The notes below the pieces were generated by a model. The model was not told the DNA's origin. It saw only the letters and a list, made by a program, of their open reading frames with translations, and searched no databases. DNA of 64,000 bases from Lysobacter sp. ISL-50 (GTDB taxonomy: Bacteria > Pseudomonadota > Gammaproteobacteria > Xanthomonadales > Xanthomonadaceae): assembly GCF_018612875.1 (NCBI RefSeq), contig NZ_JAGGRI010000003.1:19658-83657 (forward strand), given 5' to 3'. The position numbers were made by a program, and so were the translations under genes. Shown here piece after piece: positions 57,066 to 62,055 of this stretch (position 1 is its first letter; the number at the start of each line of letters is the position of its first letter).

Positions 57066-57338
57066 TCAAATCAGATCGAAATCGCCGCTGGTCGGATTGA
57101 ACCGAATGGCCGCGCCGGTGCGGATTGGCGTTGCGCCGCCGAAATAGAGGTGTCTGTACGCGCTTCGGTACTCCAGCGCGCGCTCGGCCTGTTCGCGACT
57201 CAGACCGCAGTCGATGAAGTAGTCGCGCAGTTCGTCGTCGGTGCTGGATTCGTTGTTGCTCAACTGGTCCTCGACCAGCGCCAGCAGTAACTCCGGCAGG
57301 GCCGAGAGCAGCGGATCGGGTTGTTTCCTTAGGCTCAT
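57066..57338 (-). CDS. Cassette gene B: hypothetical phage protein (90 aa)
   Basis: MSLRKQPDPLLSALPELLLALVEDQLSNN, DDELRDYFIDCGLSREQAERALEYR and IRTGAAIRFNPTSGDFDLI. The central helix-turn resembles a UBA-like bundle; no family recognised. The leader ATG at 57,365 is in frame and would add MASQHGDRI to the N-terminus, so either start could be used. Confidence 0.55.
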   Translation of the reverse strand: MSLRKQPDPLLSALPELLLALVEDQLSNNESSTDDELRDYFIDCGLSREQAERALEYRSAYRHLYFGGATPIRTGAAIRFNPTSGDFDLI

Positions 57339-57362
57339 GATGCGGTCTCCGTGTTGGGAGGC

Positions 57363-57395
57363 CATGAACGCTTCAAACCAAACGAAAACCAAGCG
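57363..57395 (-). promoter_or_regulatory. Conserved hairpin leader B
   Basis: 27-nt element CGCTTGGTTTTC, GTTTG, GTTTGAAGCG, then TTCATG. The outer CGCTT/AAGCG stem is kept; the inner stem is weaker than in A, C and F and GGAAG is replaced by TTGAAG. The leader ATG is in frame with gene B. Confidence 0.6.
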
Positions 57396-57468
57396 GTGTG
57401 CAGGGCATAAATCGACGTTCGTCGCAGCGTTAAGCTGTCGGACAAGAAGAGACGTTATCCTAGCGCGT

Positions 57469-57494
57469 CGCGGCCGGGCGTTTGCCCGGCCGCG
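57469..57494 (-). terminator. Hairpin after the DUF3489 gene
   Basis: Perfect 11-bp GC stem CGCGGCCGGGC/GCCCGGCCGCG with loop GTTT, 9 bp past the stop of the DUF3489 gene. No T-run, so termination may be partial. Confidence 0.5.
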
Positions 57495-57502
57495 CGCTGG
57501 GA

Positions 57503-58147
57503 TCACTCTTCCTCGTCGCTGGTGGTGGGTGCCGCCGCACGTTCGGCTTCCTTGGCCTCCTCGGTCTGGATGCGGTAGACGCGGTCTTCCTTGCCCGCCT
57601 TCTCGTTGATGACCGTGTAACCCTTCTTCTTGAGCGTGCCGGCGAAGAATCCGCGCACCGAGTGCTGCTGCCAGTCGGTCGCGGCCATGACCTCCTTGAT
57701 GGTCACGCCCTGCGGGCGCATCAGCAGGGCGACGACTTGCGCGATGCGATTCGGCTTGCGCTCTTTTGCCGGCGCGGGCGTGACTGCCTCGGCGATGACC
57801 CCGATAGCGGCGTTGGTGTCGCCAGCATCGGCATCCGCGTCGCCGTCGACGTCGTGACTAGCGTCCGATTCGTTGTCGGCATTTTCTTCGCCGCTCTCAA
57901 TGACCCCATCTCCTTCCTCCGCTCGGACGATGTCGGTCATCGGGGGCTCCAGACCCACCACCTCGTAGCCCGCATCGGTGAGCGCGTGGCCCGCGCCGTC
58001 CGTTGCGATCAGGTCGTTGAGCAGGAGCGAGCGGGTCACGGCCGTGCGCGCGCCGCCGCGCAGGTTGTCGGGGAAGTTCTCGATGCGACCGCCGGTTTCG
58101 ACGGCGAGGAGGATCAGGGCGCGCTGGTTGTCGGTGATCTGGTACAT
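57503..58147 (-). CDS. DUF3489 domain-containing protein
   Basis: 214 aa. N-terminal helical domain (MYQITDNQRALILLAVETGG, RSLLLNDLIATDGAGHALTDAGYEV), an acidic Asp/Glu/Ala linker (residues 75-120), then the DUF3489 core RIAQVVALLMRPQGVTIKEVMAATDWQQHSVRGFFAGTLKKKGYTV with YRI. DUF3489 is a winged-helix-like phage domain of unknown role. It is the only gene in the 56.5-61.5 kb array without the hairpin leader. Confidence 0.7.
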   Translation of the reverse strand: MYQITDNQRALILLAVETGGRIENFPDNLRGGARTAVTRSLLLNDLIATDGAGHALTDAGYEVVGLEPPMTDIVRAEEGDGVIESGEENADNESDASHDVDGDADADAGDTNAAIGVIAEAVTPAPAKERKPNRIAQVVALLMRPQGVTIKEVMAATDWQQHSVRGFFAGTLKKKGYTVINEKAGKEDRVYRIQTEEAKEAERAAAPTTSDEEE

Positions 58148-58181
58148 ATCTGTTTCCTAAGTGGTGAGGTGTGTTGGGTTA

Positions 58182-58207
58182 GCGCGCCCCGCCGGTGCGA
58201 GGCGCGC
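58182..58207 (-). terminator. Hairpin after cassette gene C
   Basis: GCGCGCC/GGCGCGC stem with a 12-nt loop, 8 bp past the stop of gene C. No T-run. Confidence 0.4.
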
Positions 58208-58214
58208 AGGAGGG

Positions 58215-58445
58215 TCAGCCGGCGAGCACTTCGCTGATGGCTTGGTGCGGGTTGATGTCGCCGTTCGCGATGGCGACCATCACGTCGTCGTTGAAAGTGT
58301 TCAGGACGAGGTAGGCCCGCCGTTCCATTTCGTGCTGTGCGGCCAAGTGCCAGTCGTTGATGCTGAGCAGTTGCGTCAGTGCCGCGCGGTTATACTTCTT
58401 CATTCCGTGGATGTAGTCTTTAAATGCTGCGGTTTGGTCGTTCAT
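58215..58445 (-). CDS. Cassette gene C: hypothetical phage protein (76 aa)
   Basis: MNDQTAAFKDYIHGMKKYNRAALTQLLSIND, AAQHEMERRAYLVLNTFNDDVMVAIANGDINPHQAI. All-helical, no domain. The leader ATG (58,481) is in frame and would add MSPHQRRPRRPT. The SD before the gene ATG is CACGGAGG. Confidence 0.55.
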   Translation of the reverse strand: MNDQTAAFKDYIHGMKKYNRAALTQLLSINDWHLAAQHEMERRAYLVLNTFNDDVMVAIANGDINPHQAISEVLAG

Positions 58446-58478
58446 GGTTGGCCTCCGTGGCCGTCGTTGGTGTGGGGA

Positions 58479-58511
58479 CATGAACGCTTCCTTCCACAAC
58501 GAAGCCAAGCG
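58479..58511 (-). promoter_or_regulatory. Conserved hairpin leader C with upstream palindrome
   Basis: CGCTTGGCTTC, GTTGTG, GAAGGAAGCG, then TTCATG: a CGCTT-GG-CTTC/GAAG-G-AAGCG stem. A 14-bp palindromic box AGAACGCTCGTTCT (58,525-58,538 on the minus strand) lies 13 nt upstream; the same box precedes leader E. Confidence 0.7.
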
Positions 58512-58579
58512 AATAGCGCGACTAAGAACGAGCGTTCTCAGTTACAGACAGGCGTCAGACAGCTACGTTGCGCAGCCAC

Positions 58580-58604
58580 AAAAAACGCCCCTTGCGGGGC
58601 GTTG
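58580..58604 (-). terminator. Rho-independent terminator after cassette gene D
   Basis: On the minus strand AACGCCCC-GCAA-GGGGCGTT is followed by TTTT (six Ts in total counting the stem end). A canonical intrinsic terminator 17 bp past the stop. Confidence 0.85.
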
Positions 58605-58620
58605 TCGGGTGTTGTGGGGA

Positions 58621-59010
58621 TCAGCCGATTCGGCGCTGTCGGATCGCGGTAGGAATCAGTAGATCGCAGGCCCTTGCCTCCTGCCACCGGTACGCGGTTA
58701 GGGCGACCTCCGGGATGGGCGCGGTAACGACCGTCTCCGCACGCGGATCGATGGACCAGTCTTCTGCTTCGCCTTCGCCGAGCCATACGCTGCCGAGCAT
58801 CGTATGCCGCTCGGTCGGCAGGGCGTCCGCTGCGCTGCCGCCAGCGGCACGCAGTGCGGCGGCGTAGCCGGCGAGGTAGGCGGCGGTTAGCGCGCTGTCG
58901 AGGTTGCTGGCACACACGCTGTGGAAGTCCAGGCCGTCGCTACCTCGCATATCCAGCGTTGATACGTGCAGGTGTTGTTGCGCGATGGTGGTGAGCGTCT
59001 TGCGGTTCAT
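58621..59010 (-). CDS. Cassette gene D: DUF6900-like phage protein (129 aa)
   Basis: MNRKTLTTIAQQHLHVSTLDMRGSDGLDFHSVCASNLDSALTAAYLAGYAAAL matches the DUF6900 pattern (IA-EHL-TLE-R-SD-LDFH, AL-AAY-AG). The remainder (VWLGEGEAEDWSIDP, PEVALTAYRWQEARAC) is unrecognised. The leader ORF (MRRPNAQPRRLP) ends in TGA overlapping this ATG (CCATGA), so translation is coupled. Confidence 0.65.
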   Translation of the reverse strand: MNRKTLTTIAQQHLHVSTLDMRGSDGLDFHSVCASNLDSALTAAYLAGYAAALRAAGGSAADALPTERHTMLGSVWLGEGEAEDWSIDPRAETVVTAPIPEVALTAYRWQEARACDLLIPTAIRQRRIG

Positions 59011-59042
59011 GGCAGCCTCCGTGGCTGTGCGTTGGGTCGACG

Positions 59043-59075
59043 CATGAACGCTTCCGCTGGGTGAGAAGCCAAGCC
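59043..59075 (-). promoter_or_regulatory. Conserved hairpin leader D with 12-codon uORF
   Basis: GGCTTGGCTTCT, CACCC, AGCGGAAGCG, then TTCATG. The leader ORF of 12 codons ends in a stop that overlaps the gene D start. GGAAG precedes the leader ATG by 5 nt. Confidence 0.7.
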
Positions 59076-59191
59076 GACTGCTCGTCATATCCTGACTTTC
59101 GCAGACCAAAGACAACGGGCGTACAGCTTCCGGCGGCCAGTTGTCCAAGGCCTAAACGAGTTAAGAGAACGCTCGTTCTTCCTGCAGATTC

Positions 59192-59224
59192 CGCTTGGCT
59201 TGTGAGCGAAAGGAAGCGTTCATG
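59192..59224 (+). promoter_or_regulatory. Conserved hairpin leader E with 12-codon uORF
   Basis: CGCTTGGCTT, GTGAGCG, AAAGGAAGCG, then TTCATG. The leader ORF MSSPQRRGTRRA ends with TAG (59,258-59,260) two nt before the gene E ATG. The box AGAACGCTCGTTCT lies at 59,166-59,179, 12 nt upstream of the hairpin, as before leader C. Confidence 0.75.
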
Positions 59225-59262
59225 TCCTCGCCGCAACGACGCGGTACACGGAGAGCGTAGCC

Positions 59263-59805
59263 ATGCCGCAGAACAATACGAATTTGTTTAGGGCCGCAAC
59301 AAGAGCAATCGGCCCGTGTATCGATGCAATTAAAACGACGGAAGATTGGAGAAGACGGTTTACCGAAACAGAGCGCGAGCAGGTGAAATGGATGCTGGAC
59401 ACCTGCTGCGACTTGTTCGAAACGCTCCATGCTTGGATGAGATGGGACTATCGGCTGAACGACCGTGCCGCCCTGACCTACCACTTGGATCGTAGGCTTT
59501 GCCTGAAGCCCGGTGCGGACACGCGCCATCTGCCGCCTTGCCGCGCCGCCGTCTTCGCGGCAGGCGTGGAGGCAATGTGCGCCGCCAGAGGCCGTCTACG
59601 GGCGGCGGGTCGCGGCTTGGAACGCCCACTGAGTCATCGCGAGAACATTGCAGCGGACCAGATGGTGCGAGCGGTCGCCGAGATGTTTGACGTAATCGAT
59701 GGTTGCGGCGGATACGTCGAAATGGCAGAGGAAATGAGAGGGATCATCGGAGAGGGTGGCGTCCCGTTAAGCCCCCACGTCACAGAGCCGCAAGCGGAAT
59801 GGTAA
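59263..59805 (+). CDS. Cassette gene E: hypothetical phage protein (180 aa)
   Basis: MPQNNTNLFRAATRAIGPCIDAIKTTEDWRRRF, VKWMLDTCCDLFETLHAWMRWDYRLND, HREN-IAADQMVRAVAEMFDVIDGCGG. All helical, no recognised domain. First rightward cassette; SD CACGGAGAG precedes the ATG at 59,263. Confidence 0.6.
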   Translation: MPQNNTNLFRAATRAIGPCIDAIKTTEDWRRRFTETEREQVKWMLDTCCDLFETLHAWMRWDYRLNDRAALTYHLDRRLCLKPGADTRHLPPCRAAVFAAGVEAMCAARGRLRAAGRGLERPLSHRENIAADQMVRAVAEMFDVIDGCGGYVEMAEEMRGIIGEGGVPLSPHVTEPQAEW

Positions 59806-59858
59806 CGACTACAGCGCGATCGCATGGCTTAGTGCAGCGCTGACGCGAAGAGCGCAGA

Positions 59859-59895
59859 CCCCAGCGTCCACCGGGCGTTGGGGTGTTCCTTCTTC
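59859..59895 (+). terminator. Cassette-type hairpin after gene E
   Basis: CCCCAGCGTCC-ACC-GGGCGTTGGGG followed by TGTTCCTTCTTCCC. The same design recurs after genes F and G, and as a variant after gene H. Confidence 0.7.
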
Positions 59896-59964
59896 CCACG
59901 GCACCCCGCAAGCGGCCTTGTTCCTGTCCGGTAGGTGTCTCGCGATATGAAATGCGGCGAACAC

Positions 59965-59997
59965 CGCTTTGCTTCCTTGTTGGAAGAAGCGTTCATG
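59965..59997 (+). promoter_or_regulatory. Conserved hairpin leader F
   Basis: CGCTTTGCTTCC, TTGTT, GGAAGAAGCG, then TTCATG: the best pairing of all copies, with CTTCC opposite GGAAG, covering the SD. The leader reads MSSPQRRGELGEQRW and overlaps gene F out of frame; the first 8 codons match leader E. Confidence 0.75.
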
Positions 59998-60035
59998 TCC
60001 TCGCCGCAACGACGCGGCGAGCTTGGAGAACAACG

Positions 60036-60284
60036 ATGGCGAATATGTCTTACTGCCGATTTCATAACACCTTGCACGCGCTGAGGGACTGCGATCACGT
60101 CTTGGGAGACATGGTCGACGGCGATCCTGAGCGACTCAGCGCCGAGGAACTTGAGGCGACGAAGGAGTTGGCTACCACTTGCTTGAACATCGTTCAGATG
60201 CTGGCCGAACGTGGCTCCTTGGCATTCGAACCCGACATGGACCTCGCGAGGGTAGTCGAGGAATTGAACGACTCGGCGACGTAA
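60036..60284 (+). CDS. Cassette gene F: phage protein (82 aa), paralog of gene G
   Basis: MANMSYCRFHNTLHALRDCDHVLGDMVD, LSAEELEATKELATTCLNIVQMLAE. The MSYCRFxNT-L-DC start belongs to a widespread small phage family of unknown function. Aligns along its length with gene G (FH-T, AEELEATK/AEDLDAAK, C--VV-ML). SD GGAGAAC. Confidence 0.65.
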   Translation: MANMSYCRFHNTLHALRDCDHVLGDMVDGDPERLSAEELEATKELATTCLNIVQMLAERGSLAFEPDMDLARVVEELNDSAT

Positions 60285-60299
60285 TGGTTTGAGAGCGCC

Positions 60300-60332
60300 T
60301 ACCCCAGCGCCCGACGGGCGCTGGGGTATTCC
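60300..60332 (+). terminator. Cassette-type hairpin after gene F
   Basis: ACCCCAGCGCCC-GAC-GGGCGCTGGGGT, a perfect 12-bp stem, followed by ATTCCCTCTTC. Confidence 0.7.
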
Positions 60333-60359
60333 CTCTTCTGCGAGAATTTCGCGCACGAT

Positions 60360-60392
60360 CCGTTGCAATTGTCGTTGAAGGAAGCGTTCATG
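60360..60392 (+). promoter_or_regulatory. Conserved hairpin leader G (weakest copy)
   Basis: The 3' side GTTGAAGGAAGCG-TTCATG is kept, but the 5' side reads CCGTTGCAATT, so the outer stem is poor. The leader starts MDWPQRRGDSRN and overlaps gene G out of frame. Confidence 0.55.
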
Positions 60393-60432
60393 GACTGGCC
60401 GCAACGACGCGGCGATTCAAGGAATATTTACC

Positions 60433-60687
60433 GTGAGCGAGTATTACCGCGATTTCCACAGCACTGCGAAGTACCTTCAGCGATACGAAGTATGCATCCA
60501 CGATCTGCTGCAATTTGACGACACCGAGCAAATGGCCGCCGAAGATTTGGACGCGGCGAAGCGAATGGCGCGCAGTTGCTGGGCGGTGGTGATGATGCTG
60601 TGCGAGAAGGCTCAGATCGAGCTGCCCAAGGAGCCGGACTTTGATCCCATCCTCGATGAGGTGAATGAGGTCGCGGCCAACCGATAA
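60433..60687 (+). CDS. Cassette gene G: phage protein (84 aa), paralog of gene F
   Basis: GTG start. VSEYYRDFHSTAKYLQRYEVCIHDLLQFDD, MAAEDLDAAKRMARSCWAVVMMLCEK, DFDPILDEVNEVAANR. Diverged copy of gene F. The SD is weak (AAGGAATATTTACC), suggesting that it depends on the leader for translation. Confidence 0.6.
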   Translation: MSEYYRDFHSTAKYLQRYEVCIHDLLQFDDTEQMAAEDLDAAKRMARSCWAVVMMLCEKAQIELPKEPDFDPILDEVNEVAANR

Positions 60688-60699
60688 GAACGGAGTGTG

Positions 60700-60735
60700 A
60701 AAACCCCAGCGCCCACCGGGCGTTGGGGTTTTCCC
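60700..60735 (+). terminator. Cassette-type hairpin after gene G
   Basis: AAAACCCCAGCGCCC-ACC-GGGCGTTGGGGTTTT followed by CCCTCTTCC. The flanking A and T runs allow termination in either direction. Confidence 0.75.
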
Positions 60736-60795
60736 TCTTCCTTTCTTCAGCGCACCTGTCTGTCAGCTGTCGGCGGTCAAGCAGGCCGGAGGTTC

Positions 60796-60828
60796 CGCTT
60801 GCGATGCTCGCGCAGCGAAGCGTTCATG
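60796..60828 (+). promoter_or_regulatory. Conserved hairpin leader H
   Basis: CGCTTGCGATGC, TCGCG, CAGCGAAGCG, then TTCATG. A CGCTTGCG/CGAAGCG-type stem. The leader reads MTSPHQRGLPRK and overlaps gene H out of frame. Confidence 0.65.
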
Positions 60829-60865
60829 ACGTCGCCGCACCAACGCGGCCTACCAAGGAAGATAC

Positions 60866-61399
60866 ATGAACGACCAATACCTTATCGCCGACGCGGAATT
60901 GCGCAGCTTCGGCGACTATCTGGAACGGATACTGCTGTCGAGTTACCCGGTGCCCGAGGAATCGAACGAAGTCCTGAGTCTGTTCGCTTGCTACGGACTT
61001 GCCAGTACGCTGGCCGAGCGTACCGATACCTTCCGCACCATGCGGTTATCCGCTGACCTGATTGAACGGCTGGTGGATGCTTGCCGGAAGGAACTGGCTC
61101 CGCTGGAGCGCGCGATTGATCAGGTCAAGGGCTGGGCCGGTAAGCGACTGGTACCAAGCGAGATTGGCGAGAACGAGATGACGCTGCGCTGGCTGTACGC
61201 CACCATTGAGCGTTACTTCGATGGGCTGGAACCGGAGTTTTCGGCGCTGCCAGTGCATCAGCTCAATCGGGTGTTGCGCCATGCTCGATTGATGCAAGTT
61301 TGGGATGTCGCGGATCACACGTATCCGCGCGTGCTACGCAACGCCATCAGCTATCTGGAGAACGCGATCCTCGCGGCGATCTGCGCGCCCCGTAACTAA
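60866..61399 (+). CDS. Cassette gene H: hypothetical phage protein (177 aa)
   Basis: MNDQYLIADAELRSFGDYLERILLSSYPVPEESNEVLSLFACYGLA, LIERLVDACRKELAPLERAIDQVKGW, RVLRNAISYLENAILAAI. All helical. No recognised domain. Its ATG is preceded by AAGGAAG. Last gene before the packaging block. Confidence 0.6.
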   Translation: MNDQYLIADAELRSFGDYLERILLSSYPVPEESNEVLSLFACYGLASTLAERTDTFRTMRLSADLIERLVDACRKELAPLERAIDQVKGWAGKRLVPSEIGENEMTLRWLYATIERYFDGLEPEFSALPVHQLNRVLRHARLMQVWDVADHTYPRVLRNAISYLENAILAAICAPRN

Positions 61400-61419
61400 C
61401 CGCTGCCGCGCGAGAGCGC

Positions 61420-61455
61420 ACACCCTTGCTCCCGGTGGGAGCAGGGGTGTTCCCT
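61420..61455 (+). terminator. Cassette-type hairpin after gene H
   Basis: ACACCCTTGCTCCC-GGT-GGGAGCAGGGGTGT followed by TCCCTCTTCCCTTT. Sequence differs from E-G but stem length and tail are kept. Confidence 0.7.
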
Positions 61456-61521
61456 CTTCCCTTTACCCTATCTGCGCCGATGGCCGGCGGTCGCGGAGGC
61501 TGACCCGAATCGAATCCTGAC

Positions 61522-62052
61522 GTGGGAATCTCCATCCGTGCTTACGGCCGCCATCGTGGCGTGTCCGACACCGCCGTGCGCAAGGCCATCGCCGCCGGCC
61601 GCATCACCGCCGAGACGGACGGCACGATCAATGCCGCGCGCGCTGACGCGGAATGGGCCGCTAGTACGCGGCCACCGGACGGGACGCAGCTTGCGCGCCC
61701 CTCGCGCGCGCGGTCCAGCGACGATGGTGCCGCCATGGTGTCTACGGGCGCGCCCAGCGGCAGCAACACCTACGCGCAGGCGCGTACCGCTAATGAAGTT
61801 TTAAAGGCGCAGCACCACAAGCTGCGCATCGCTCAGTTGAAGGGCGAGTTGATCGATCGCTCGCAGGTCATGGAACAGATCTTCGCGCTGGCGCGCACTG
61901 AGCGCGATGCTTGGTTGAACTGGCCGGCGCGCATCAGTTCGATGCTCGCCGCTGAGTTGGGTATTGATCCACACACGATGCATGTCGCGCTGGAGCGCGA
62001 GGTGCGCCAACACCTGTCTGAGTTGGGCGAGTTTTCCGCTCGTCTGGAGTAA
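61522..62052 (+). CDS. Terminase small subunit (Nu1-like DNA packaging protein)
   Basis: 176 aa from a GTG. N-terminal winged HTH: MGISIRAYGRHRGVSDTAVRKAIAAGRITAETDG, as in lambda Nu1-type proteins that bind cos. Central coiled helix (VLKAQHHKLRIAQLKGELIDRSQVMEQIFALARTERDAWL) and a C-terminal helix that would contact the large subunit. The terminase large subunit starts 3 nt after its stop. It follows the last cassette. Confidence 0.75.
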   Translation: MGISIRAYGRHRGVSDTAVRKAIAAGRITAETDGTINAARADAEWAASTRPPDGTQLARPSRARSSDDGAAMVSTGAPSGSNTYAQARTANEVLKAQHHKLRIAQLKGELIDRSQVMEQIFALARTERDAWLNWPARISSMLAAELGIDPHTMHVALEREVRQHLSELGEFSARLE

Positions 62053-62055
62053 TGC

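Noticed and set aside
59192-60828. CRISPR-like array from the regularly repeated leaders
   Set aside because: Repeat spacing is several hundred bp with genes between, repeats are structured leaders before start codons, orientation switches, and no cas genes are present.
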